Shown piece by piece: positions 16,351 to 23,754 of a stretch of 61,885 nt of DNA; position 1 is the first letter of the stretch; each line of letters starts with the position of its first letter. The notes beneath the pieces were generated by a model that was given only the letters and a program-made list of their open reading frames with translations, made no database searches and was not told the origin of the DNA. The DNA comes from DAOSVX01 sp964447275. Its GTDB lineage: Bacteria > Bacillota_I > Bacilli_A > RF39 > UBA660. The position numbers and the translations under genes are program-made. Location of the stretch: assembly GCA_964447275.1 (NCBI GenBank), contig CAYURI010000004.1:1-61885 (forward strand), in the 5' to 3' direction.

Positions 16351-16569
16351 TTATTTTTGAATTTTTTCTATTTCTGTAGAAGCCATCTCTATAAGTTGAG
16401 CACGTATTTCTTCAGGAGTTAAGCCCTGATCTTGATACGCTTGTAACTGTTCCGGTGTTAAATCAGCAAGCAATTGGTCCACCATTTCTTCTAATGGGGT
16501 TGGCCTTTTACCTTCTCCATAAGATTCTTCTATTTCTTGTTCTGCATAGCTTTTTTCATTATTACTCAT
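16351..16569 (-). CDS. Hypothetical small acidic protein
   Basis: 72 aa, not recognised. Composition is rich in Glu and Gln; the middle reads LLADLTPEQLQAYQDQGLTP, an amphipathic helix-turn-helix-like stretch with two TPE(Q/E) helix caps. No signal or membrane segment. It has a good ribosome site (GAGGAATAA before ATG) and ends at the shared terminator, which supports it being a real gene. Confidence 0.65.
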   Translation of the reverse strand: MSNNEKSYAEQEIEESYGEGKRPTPLEEMVDQLLADLTPEQLQAYQDQGLTPEEIRAQLIEMASTEIEKIQK

Positions 16570-16649
16570 TTTATTCCTCTACTTTCTTTCTAAATCAATT
16601 ATAAATTATTAAAATGAATATAGCAAGTAAATATACATAGTGTTTACGT

Positions 16650-17294
16650 TCAATCTAATTTCTTAGTAGCATTTTTCTTTAATATGCTCCTTAAAATATT
16701 TTCAATAGCAACAAAGCGATAAGTATTATATAATTCTTCATCGGTTAAGTTATTAAATGCCTTATCATAGCCGTCAGGAACAAAAATAGTATAAAAGTAT
16801 GGTTTTATAATTGGTTCACTCATTTCTAAAGCTATCTTACCATCAGTAGATGCCCCTTCTTCAAGTTTTTCCCCATCTGGATATATTGCTGTTACAATGC
16901 ATCGATATGAAGCGCTACGATTACTATTATCTTTTAGTTTTCTTAACAATTTATCTACGCACTCATGTTTAGGTAGTGATGGATCATTTTGTAGTTCTTT
17001 ATCAGCATATCTACCTGTATAAACTCCTGGCTCACCACCTAAAGCTTCAACAAATAAACCAGCATCATCTGCTAACACAATATAATCAAGTTCTTTTTGT
17101 AAACAGAAACTATGAACTGCTAATGCTTTTAATAAAGAGTTTTCTTCTAATGTTGTTCCACTTTCTTCTATTTCGCCAAGATCCTAGCCAATATCATTTA
17201 AAGTAAGAACTTCAATATCGAAATTACATTTTTCGACAACTTTTTTTATATCTTTTAATTTTCTATCGCTAGTAGTTGCAAAAATAATTTTCAT
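16650..17294 (-). pseudogene. rdgB: RdgB/HAM1-type XTP/dITP pyrophosphatase, interrupted by in-frame TAG
   Basis: House-cleaning nucleotide pyrophosphatase that removes non-canonical purine triphosphates. The frame from ATG at 17292-17294 (GGTGAT upstream) reads MKIIFATTSDRKLKDIKKVV, then LTLNDIG, and meets TAG at codon 37 (17184-17186). The same frame goes on without a shift: DLGEIEESGTTLEEN, the ADDAGLFVEALGGEPGVYTG catalytic and substrate loop, SYRCIVTAIYPDGEK, and the C-terminus to 16650. Total 213 sense codons, normal for RdgB. Only the one stop breaks it. A C-to-T change in CAG (Gln) would create it. Restart at GTG 17078 would lose the nucleotide-binding N-terminus. Recent nonsense mutation, strain variant or consensus error are possible. 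Confidence 0.85.
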
Positions 17295-17321
17295 TTATAT
17301 CACCAAGTAAAGTATAACATA

Positions 17322-18203
17322 TTATTTTAAAACATAAATAGTTCTAAATATTCTGTTATCACTACAATATTCCATAATAAACATATTGTCTTTTTTACAT
17401 ATTATTATTCCAATTGTGTGATCTTGAGCTATGGTTTTAATATTTTTATCAATATAATTCATATATTTTTGAATTTGGCCAATATATTCAGCTTTTAGCT
17501 CCGTTATTTTAAGTTCAATTACTACATAACAATTATATTTTATATTATAAAGCAGTAAATCAATATAATTATATCTGTCACCCATTTTTATTTTGTATTC
17601 ACTTTTTATGTAAGTAAAACCATTGCCAAGTTCTAACAGAAAATTATCTAAATCTTCTAATATTAATTGTTTTAATAATTTTTCTGATATTTCATCATAA
17701 TTAAAAATATTCTTAACTATAATAGGGTTTTTTATGAAACCTTCTATTTTGGGTTCTATTTTATTGATTAAATTATACTTTGTATTATTATCTAGTCTCT
17801 CATATTCTTGGCTTTTTATTTTCTTTCTTAACTCTCTTTTGCTTAAATTTTGGCTAATGCAAAGGCTAATATAATAATTAATTTTATTTGCATCTTTTAT
17901 TGATAATAATTCAATATAATGACTCCAAGTTAATTGGTCAGCCACTGGCTGACTTTTGCTATATTCATAAAACTGACGCATATATTTCAAAGTTGTAACT
18001 GAATACTTATTTCCAAATTCCTTTGTTAATTTAATAGCATATTCTTTAATTATTCCTTCACCATAATGTTTACCAGCTTCTGCCAAAAGTTTCCCCACAT
18101 TATAATAAGTATTTAAATCACCTTTATTCTTAGAATAATCCTTTACTCTTTTATATATTTCATTATTTATAAGTTCATACTTTATTTCTTGATAATAATT
18201 CAT
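17322..18203 (-). CDS. YhcG/DUF1016 family PD-(D/E)XK nuclease-like protein
   Basis: 293 aa. The N-terminal DUF1016 helical domain shows YYNVGKLLAEAGKHYGEGII and FGNKYSVTTLKYMRQFYEYS, followed by TWSHYIELLSIKDANKINYY. The C-terminal nuclease fold holds YNYIDLLLYNIKYNCYVVIE and then LK (D...ELK, the PD-(D/E)XK core) and QIQKYMNYID. It is shorter than the ~340-aa average by trimming of linkers. Members often sit beside type I restriction systems or mobile elements; here it stands alone beside ssb and a broken rdgB. Role in defence or DNA repair is uncertain. Confidence 0.85.
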   Translation of the reverse strand: MNYYQEIKYELINNEIYKRVKDYSKNKGDLNTYYNVGKLLAEAGKHYGEGIIKEYAIKLTKEFGNKYSVTTLKYMRQFYEYSKSQPVADQLTWSHYIELLSIKDANKINYYISLCISQNLSKRELRKKIKSQEYERLDNNTKYNLINKIEPKIEGFIKNPIIVKNIFNYDEISEKLLKQLILEDLDNFLLELGNGFTYIKSEYKIKMGDRYNYIDLLLYNIKYNCYVVIELKITELKAEYIGQIQKYMNYIDKNIKTIAQDHTIGIIICKKDNMFIMEYCSDNRIFRTIYVLK

Positions 18204-18214
18204 ACTCCTCCTAT

Positions 18215-18241
18215 AAAAAAAGGATTATTCATCCTTTTTTT
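18215..18241 (-). terminator. ssb terminator
   Basis: Hairpin AAAAAAAGGAT-gaata-ATCCTTTTTTT overlapping the end of ssb. Confidence 0.8.
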
Positions 18242-18569
18242 GGTCTTCTTTTTTGCTACTTAAAAATGTTACTTTCTCTGCTACTACTTCTGTTATATAA
18301 TGTTTAACATTTTTATCATCAGTATAATTGTTGGTTTGAATTCTGCCTTTAATACCGATAATATCACCCTTTTTACAATATTCCGCGGTATTTTCCGCAA
18401 TCCCATTCCAAAGAATACATTTAATAAAATCTGTTTCATATTCACCAGAAACATTTTTATAAGCTCTTTGGACAGCCATACATATTGAAGATACTTTTTT
18501 ACCAGCATCAATTTCTTCAACCGCAATATTGTCAGTTAACCTACCGACTAAAACCACCTGATTTAACAT
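18225..18569 (-). CDS. ssb: Single-stranded DNA-binding protein
   Basis: 114 aa OB-fold SSB. MLNQVVLVGRLTDN, the block with DFIKCILWNGIAENTAEYCK, and GDIIGIKGRIQTNNYTD are family hallmarks. The start is the ATG at 18567-18569, preceded by AAAGGAGGAAG; an upstream in-frame ATG at 18620 lies in the promoter -35 box and is rejected. The tail ends in KKEDQKKDE and lacks the acidic DDDIPF-type tip that recruits partner proteins in housekeeping SSBs. This suggests an accessory SSB, perhaps for competence or an element. Transcribed alone. Confidence 0.9.
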   Translation of the reverse strand: MLNQVVLVGRLTDNIAVEEIDAGKKVSSICMAVQRAYKNVSGEYETDFIKCILWNGIAENTAEYCKKGDIIGIKGRIQTNNYTDDKNVKHYITEVVAEKVTFLSSKKEDQKKDE

Positions 18570-18591
18570 CTTACTTCCTCCTTTCATTTTG

Positions 18592-18620
18592 ACTTTAACA
18601 AGTATAAAACAAGGAGTCAA
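18592..18620 (-). promoter_or_regulatory. ssb promoter
   Basis: Minus-strand TTGACT (18615-18620), 17-base spacer, TAAAGT (18592-18597). Placement excludes the longer ssb reading frame. Confidence 0.6.
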
Positions 18621-18651
18621 ATTGATGAATTTAAAGATTAGAAAAATAAAA

Positions 18652-18679
18652 ACTACTAAATTTTTATTTTAGTAGTTAG
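18652..18679 (-). terminator. sufB terminator
   Basis: Hairpin AACTACTAAA-ataaaa-TTTAGTAGTT followed by T-rich sequence on the minus strand. Confidence 0.7.
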
Positions 18680-18721
18680 ATAGTTTATTTATAAACATTT
18701 TTAATTATCCAAAAAATATTT

Positions 18722-20020
18722 TTATAAGTTTTTCAACAATCTATTAAGTTCTACGGCATATTCCATTGGAAGTTCTTTTTTAAAATCATTAATAAAGCCC
18801 ATAATTAATAGTTCTTTAGCTCTTTCTTCGCTTAAACCTTTTGATTCTAAATAAAACAATTTTTCTTCGCTAAATTTTGATACAGTGGCTTCATGTTCTA
18901 AAATAGATGATTTATTACTAACAATATTAGTTGGGAATGTATCACTCACGGATTTTTCATCTAAAATGATGGTATCACATTTTATTTTACTTTCGCTATT
19001 AACTGCTTTTTTAGTTATTTTAACTAAACCACGATAGTTACTTTGGCCACCATTACTAGCCATTGATTTACTAACAATATTACTTTTGGTGTTTTTGCCA
19101 AGATGAATCATTTTTGCTCCAGCATCTAAGTATTGGCCTTCTTTAGCATAAGCAATACTTATTGAGTTCCCTTTGCTATTATCGCCTTTTAAAATACATG
19201 ATGGATATTTCATCGTTACTTTACTGCCGATATTACCATCAATCCATTCCATGATACCATTTTTTTCTACAATACTTCTTTTTGTTACTAAATTATAAAC
19301 ATCAGTTGACCAATTTTGAATAGTAGTATACCTGCATTTAGCATTCTTCATGACATATATTTCCACTACTCCCGCATGTAAAGAAGCTTTAGAGTATGTT
19401 GGTGCCGTACAGCCTTCAATATAAGATAGTTCACTGCCTTCATCCACTATAATAATTGTTCTTTCAAATTGACCTAAAGTTGGCGTATTAATGCGGAAAT
19501 AGCTTTGTAATGGGCGATCTAATTTAGTATGAGGCGGAATATAAATAAAGCTCCCTCCACTCCATAAGGCACCATTTAATGCTGTAAATTTATTTTCATT
19601 ATATTTAACTAAATTATTAAAATATTTCTTAAATAGTTCTGGGTATTTTTGTAAAGCTTCATCAGTCGAGCAAAAGATGACGTTCTTACTTTTTAAATAC
19701 TCATTTAAACTATGATAAATAACTTCACTTTCATATTGGTTACTTACGCCATCCAAATACTTTTCTTCAGCTCTTATAACTCCTAAAGATTTAAAAGTAT
19801 TACATATATCTTTAGGGACATCGGCCCAGTTATCACTTCTCTTGTGACCTTTGTAATAAATAATATTATCATAATCAATGTCTAATTTAGGCCCAAAAGT
19901 GGGATCTTTTTGCATTAAAAAAGCTTCATAAGCTCTCAGTCTAAAGCTCATCATCCATTCTGGTTCTTTTTTAATTAAAGAAAGCTCTTTAATAAATTGT
20001 TTACTTAGTTTTTCTTTCAT
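18722..20020 (-). CDS. sufB: Fe-S cluster assembly scaffold SufB
   Basis: Scaffold subunit of the SUF iron-sulphur assembly complex (SufBC2D). 432 aa. N-terminal EPEWMMSFRLRAYEAF and the beta-helix core with SELSYIEGCTAPTYSKASLH, LHAGVVEIYV and YTTIQNWSTDVYNLVTKR are typical. The C-terminus contains HEATVSKFSEEKLFYLESKG and the helix RAKELLIMGFINDF. No sufC, sufD, sufS or sufU lies beside it: it is flanked by ssb and a zinc-ribbon gene and has terminators on both sides. A TATAAT box lies about 25 bases upstream of its ATG. The partners are presumably elsewhere in the genome. Confidence 0.93.
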   Translation of the reverse strand: MKEKLSKQFIKELSLIKKEPEWMMSFRLRAYEAFLMQKDPTFGPKLDIDYDNIIYYKGHKRSDNWADVPKDICNTFKSLGVIRAEEKYLDGVSNQYESEVIYHSLNEYLKSKNVIFCSTDEALQKYPELFKKYFNNLVKYNENKFTALNGALWSGGSFIYIPPHTKLDRPLQSYFRINTPTLGQFERTIIIVDEGSELSYIEGCTAPTYSKASLHAGVVEIYVMKNAKCRYTTIQNWSTDVYNLVTKRSIVEKNGIMEWIDGNIGSKVTMKYPSCILKGDNSKGNSISIAYAKEGQYLDAGAKMIHLGKNTKSNIVSKSMASNGGQSNYRGLVKITKKAVNSESKIKCDTIILDEKSVSDTFPTNIVSNKSSILEHEATVSKFSEEKLFYLESKGLSEERAKELLIMGFINDFKKELPMEYAVELNRLLKNL

Positions 20021-20057
20021 TTAAATCACGTTAATTATTATACACTAATTAGTTAAA

Positions 20058-20081
20058 TAAAAAAACCTTTAAAAGGTTTTT
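20058..20081 (-). terminator. Terminator after HerA-DUF308-zinc ribbon operon
   Basis: Hairpin AAAAACCTTT-TAAAGGTTTTT with T-run on the minus strand at the stop of the zinc-ribbon gene. Confidence 0.75.
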
Positions 20082-20334
20082 ATATTTGGCCTAATACTTT
20101 TAATGTTATAAAGACTAATAAAGCAATGATAACAATAATAACTAAGATAGCTCCCGCACTAATACTTTTCTTTGGGGCATATTCTTCTTTAGGAAGTTTT
20201 TCTTTTGCTGGATTTTGAGTATTAACAATATTAGTAACAATATTACTTAACTCAGTATCAGCATTATTAGTACCACATACCGCACAAATTACAGCTCCTT
20301 CAGGAAGCTTAGTATGACAATTCTTACAAAACAT
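20080..20334 (-). CDS. Zinc-ribbon membrane protein
   Basis: 84 aa. N-terminal zinc ribbon MFCKNCHTKLPEGAVICAVC with two CxxC pairs (Cys3/6 and Cys17/20), a polar linker, and one C-terminal transmembrane helix (ISAGAILVIIVIIALLVFIT). A cytoplasmic N-terminus with membrane tail is the likely topology. The gene starts five bases after the DUF308 gene, so they share an mRNA. No function is known for such short zinc-ribbon/TM proteins. Confidence 0.75.
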   Translation of the reverse strand: MFCKNCHTKLPEGAVICAVCGTNNADTELSNIVTNIVNTQNPAKEKLPKEEYAPKKSISAGAILVIIVIIALLVFITLKVLGQI

Positions 20335-20339
20335 ATAAT

Positions 20340-20885
20340 CTACTCCTTATCAATTATATTTCTTTTATTTAAAGCATCTATTAATGGATAAACCATTTCT
20401 AAGATACCATTTATTAAAAAGAAGAACCCTAATACTAATATTTGAACTGTAGCATTAAAATATAAATTAATACTTGTTAATATGCCGATTAAAATGAAGA
20501 TGCCTAAAAAGATGATTTCGATATACCACATTTTATTTTGACGATCCATTAAATAATCAACTTTTATAAGTTTTATAATTGATACTAAAGAAACCCAAGA
20601 CGTCAAAGTTATTGATAAAACCATTGGTGTATCATTTAAATTGAAGATAAAACCAATTGAACCTGCCAATAAAGACACGATAGCAATTAAAAGGTTTTTA
20701 TACTCTTTAGCTTTTTTAGTTAAAAAATATTCAATTAGTTTAATCAAAGCATAAAAATCCATAATGTAATAAAACAAGTAATTAGCATTATCCATAAGAT
20801 TTCGAAATGATAATAGGATAATTCCAATTAAAACTAGTAACAAAGAACTAATTAAAGTATATATTTGTTTTTTAGTTAATTTCAT
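20340..20885 (-). CDS. DUF308/HdeD-like membrane protein
   Basis: 181 aa with about six hydrophobic helices (for example YTLISSLLLVLIGIILLSF and FLGIFILIGILTSINLYF). The layout of paired helices and the closing VLGFFFLINGILEMVYPLID resemble the HdeD/DUF308 family of short integral membrane proteins. Function unknown; HdeD itself is linked to acid resistance in enterobacteria, which need not apply here. Sits between the HerA-like ATPase gene (upstream, 54-base gap) and the zinc-ribbon gene. Confidence 0.65.
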   Translation of the reverse strand: MKLTKKQIYTLISSLLLVLIGIILLSFRNLMDNANYLFYYIMDFYALIKLIEYFLTKKAKEYKNLLIAIVSLLAGSIGFIFNLNDTPMVLSITLTSWVSLVSIIKLIKVDYLMDRQNKMWYIEIIFLGIFILIGILTSINLYFNATVQILVLGFFFLINGILEMVYPLIDALNKRNIIDKE

Positions 20886-20939
20886 AACTCACCTGATTCT
20901 ATTTAAATCATAGTAGATAATAAAGTCATTGTCAAATAT

Positions 20940-22697
20940 TTATTCCTCATACCAATTATTAACAACATTAACACTGGTACTTTGAGGCATTGGCTCTGGT
21001 AAATCCATTTTTGTTATTAAAGGAAGTTTAAAAGCTGTCCCAAACACCATAGCTGTCCCAGAACTAAGGGTTTTAATTTTATCAATATTTTCTCGACTAA
21101 CATTGGCTGTTACATCAGCAATTATTTTAATATCTTCGGGATGATACATACGATAGACAATAAAGTTAGAACATTGGCTTAAAGCAGTTTTCGATAATTC
21201 ACTTGGTCTTTGCGTAACAAAACCTAAAACCACCCCATATTTCCTGCCTTCTTTAGTAATACGATCAAAGATGTTATAGCCTAAAACATTTATATCATTA
21301 TCATTTTGAACATAACGATGTGCTTCTTCTAAGATGATATGAATTGGATATGATGCTCTTTTTTCTAAGTTAGTGACAAAGTTAAAAAATAACTTAGAAA
21401 ATACTTTAGTTAATACTTTAGCAAATCTTTCATCAATATAGTTAAAGTTCATATTAACTATTTGGGCTTTTTTATCACCTTTAACGAATACTGCTTTAAC
21501 AAAGTCATCTTTACTAATAAATTCTTCGTAATTAAAATATTCGTTATAAGGGCTATCAATTAAAGCTTTTAAACGGACTTTTAAGACATTTAAACGATCA
21601 TATGCTGGATGACTATTTAAGACTCCTTCGCTGATTAAAGCAAACTCTAAAGCATAAGATAAATCTTTTAAAGAATAAGTAATATTTTTCTCTAAATGAA
21701 GAGCACTAATATCAACTTTTTCATAAGTTTCTAAGTAATCAACTACAAATCCCATGGCATTCATTTTGCCTTGGGAATCAATGTTTAAACATTGTTTTAA
21801 AGTTCTATTATAACCAGGTTGCGAAATAATTGAGTTTAAATTTAATTTTTCGGTATTATAATGACTTAATATTGCAACTATTTGATCTCTTACTTGAACT
21901 GGTGTTTTACCGCTTGATAAAATATCTAGTAAAGAAGCCGCAATAATGCTATTTTTATATTCCATAACCTGAGGGTCTTGACTAGCAAAAATTAAAACTA
22001 AGTTTAAAGCTTTTTCTAAGATCGGAATTTGATAATTATCAGTAGCATTTAAAAGTAACGCTAAGTCATCAACTTCTAAAAAATAAGCAGGAAGTCTTAC
22101 TGATTCTTCTTTTTCAAATTTTAATTCTGTTGTGTAAGATTTATAATTTATTTCTGGATTTTTACTAAAAGTAGCAAAAGCACTATTATATTCACCATAA
22201 ACATCAAAAATAATAATATGGGCATTTTTTGGTACATTATTATCAAAGTCAAAAATATTTTGGATAATTCTTGCTACCCCACAACTTTTACCACTACCAG
22301 TATTACCAACAATCGCAAAATGGTTAGCTAAAAACTCATTAACATTAACAGTTACTTTGTATTGATCATAAGTATAGGATTTACCAATATATAAAGTATC
22401 ATTTAAAGTAACATCTTGTTTACCAATTAAAAGTTCTACTTCACTTTTATATATAATTCTTGGTTTCGTCCTAAAATTAGGCTTTTTTAATACCCCAGAA
22501 ATAAATTTATCATTAATTATTTCACCAACTAATAAAATTGTAATATCTTTTTCTGTTATGCCTATTACTTCACCAACTATTTTTCTTTTTTCTTCTTCAA
22601 AAACAACATGAAAATTTAAAATATTGGCTTCAGCATCTGATTTAATATTTTCTATTTTTACTAAATCATCATTTACTTCTAGAATTTTACCAAACAT
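20940..22697 (-). CDS. HerA-like/DUF87 ATP-binding DNA translocase
   Basis: 585 aa hexameric-type ATPase of the HerA/FtsK superfamily. A HAS-barrel-like N-terminus (residues 1-90) is followed by Walker A GNTGSGKS, a strand-end IIIFDVYGEYNSAF, Walker B IHIILEEAHRYV and sensor/arginine-finger region ITKEGRKYGVVLGFVTQRPS. Best start is ATG 22695-22697 with TAGGTGG upstream; a GTG nine bases earlier overlaps that ribosome site. HerA usually pairs with the nuclease NurA or, in defence islands, with SIR2 or DUF4297 effectors; no such partner is adjacent. Role in DNA processing is therefore open. Confidence 0.85.
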   Translation of the reverse strand: MFGKILEVNDDLVKIENIKSDAEANILNFHVVFEEEKRKIVGEVIGITEKDITILLVGEIINDKFISGVLKKPNFRTKPRIIYKSEVELLIGKQDVTLNDTLYIGKSYTYDQYKVTVNVNEFLANHFAIVGNTGSGKSCGVARIIQNIFDFDNNVPKNAHIIIFDVYGEYNSAFATFSKNPEINYKSYTTELKFEKEESVRLPAYFLEVDDLALLLNATDNYQIPILEKALNLVLIFASQDPQVMEYKNSIIAASLLDILSSGKTPVQVRDQIVAILSHYNTEKLNLNSIISQPGYNRTLKQCLNIDSQGKMNAMGFVVDYLETYEKVDISALHLEKNITYSLKDLSYALEFALISEGVLNSHPAYDRLNVLKVRLKALIDSPYNEYFNYEEFISKDDFVKAVFVKGDKKAQIVNMNFNYIDERFAKVLTKVFSKLFFNFVTNLEKRASYPIHIILEEAHRYVQNDNDINVLGYNIFDRITKEGRKYGVVLGFVTQRPSELSKTALSQCSNFIVYRMYHPEDIKIIADVTANVSRENIDKIKTLSSGTAMVFGTAFKLPLITKMDLPEPMPQSTSVNVVNNWYEE

Positions 22698-22743
22698 AAA
22701 ATCCACCTACTTTATTCTCTTTATATAATAACATAAATTATTC

Positions 22744-22792
22744 TAGTTATCAAAATATTTAATTGTTATGATATAATTTAGTTATCAAAATA
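22744..22792 (+). promoter_or_regulatory. Promoter bracketed by a 14-bp direct repeat
   Basis: TAGTTATCAAAATA occurs at 22744-22757 and again at 22779-22792, on either side of a TATAAT box (22772-22777), with 35 bp between repeat starts. The second copy would cover the transcription start. This is a strong candidate for a repressor or activator site of the following membrane-protein gene. AGAAAGGAG before the ATG is the ribosome site. Confidence 0.55.
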
Positions 22793-22805
22793 GAAAGGAG
22801 TTTTT

Positions 22806-23735
22806 ATGAATAAAGTTTTAAAAGTTTTAGGAATTATTGCTGCTTCTTTAACATCAGTTATTTATTTTGGTATTATTATGACTTTTATTATTAGCATTAG
22901 TACCATAAGCATATTAAAAGAAAATAATATTAAAGAAATCGCTAAAAATATTGATGTTACCGAGTTTCCGATTGCAACTGTAGTTAGTGATCAAAAAGAG
23001 AACCAATTTCAAGATACTGAAACTGTTAAAGATTTCTTGGAAGATACTTTAGTGAATGCTGGTTTTACAGCTAATGAAGCAACGCAAATAATTGCTAGCG
23101 ATGAAGTAAAAGCAGTTCTAAATGATTATGCTTATAAAATATTTGAATATGGTTTTTATAGTCAAAAAGTAATCCCTACTTTAGATAATGATGAAGTTTT
23201 AGAAGCTATTACTAGTTCTGGAGTTAATTTAAATAAAGCCAAAACAAGCGAAATAACTTCATTAGTTGTAGATTTAAATAAAGAAGCTAGTGATAACTTA
23301 AAGATTGATAATTTTGATACTAAAGATGTCACTATTGCTAGCGCTTTAGAAACAGCTGTTAAAGTTGTTAATAGTCTTGAATTTAAAATTGCTTTTGGCG
23401 TTATCTTTGTTGCTATATTCTTATTAGTAGCATTATTTACTTGGTCTTTTTATAAACCACTTATTTGGTTAGGCGTTCCAACTATTATGGTTGGTTTACT
23501 TACAGCAAGTATTGGTAGCACCAAGTTATTAATGAATAATATTACTATTGAAGAACTAGGAACTTATCAAACTATTTTTGCTAACTTAGTTGAACCAATT
23601 TTAAATAACTTATTAATTTATGGTTTAATTGTCTTAGGTAAAGGTATTATTATGGTTGTCATTTATAGTATCGTTGATAAGTATTATCATAAAAAAGATG
23701 AACCAAAATTAGACGAAGAAAAAACTGAAGCATAA
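22806..23735 (+). CDS. Hypothetical membrane protein with extracytoplasmic domain
   Basis: 309 aa, not recognised. One N-terminal transmembrane helix (residues 5-35), a polar region of about 150 residues, then three to four C-terminal helices (FKIAFGVIFVAIFLLVALF, PLIWLGVPTIMVGLLTASIG, LLIYGLIVLGKGIIMVVIYS) and a charged tail. The helix-domain-helices plan with the loop on one face looks like a sensor or transporter-accessory protein, but no family is assigned. Strong AGAAAGGAG ribosome site. Monocistronic, with a terminator shared with pnp. Confidence 0.75.
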   Translation: MNKVLKVLGIIAASLTSVIYFGIIMTFIISISTISILKENNIKEIAKNIDVTEFPIATVVSDQKENQFQDTETVKDFLEDTLVNAGFTANEATQIIASDEVKAVLNDYAYKIFEYGFYSQKVIPTLDNDEVLEAITSSGVNLNKAKTSEITSLVVDLNKEASDNLKIDNFDTKDVTIASALETAVKVVNSLEFKIAFGVIFVAIFLLVALFTWSFYKPLIWLGVPTIMVGLLTASIGSTKLLMNNITIEELGTYQTIFANLVEPILNNLLIYGLIVLGKGIIMVVIYSIVDKYYHKKDEPKLDEEKTEA

Positions 23736-23748
23736 AACTTCAGTTTTT
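23719..23748. terminator. Bidirectional terminator
   Basis: Hairpin AAAAACTGAAG-cataaaa-CTTCAGTTTTT between the convergent membrane-protein gene and pnp. Confidence 0.85.
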
Positions 23749-23754
23749 ATTTGA

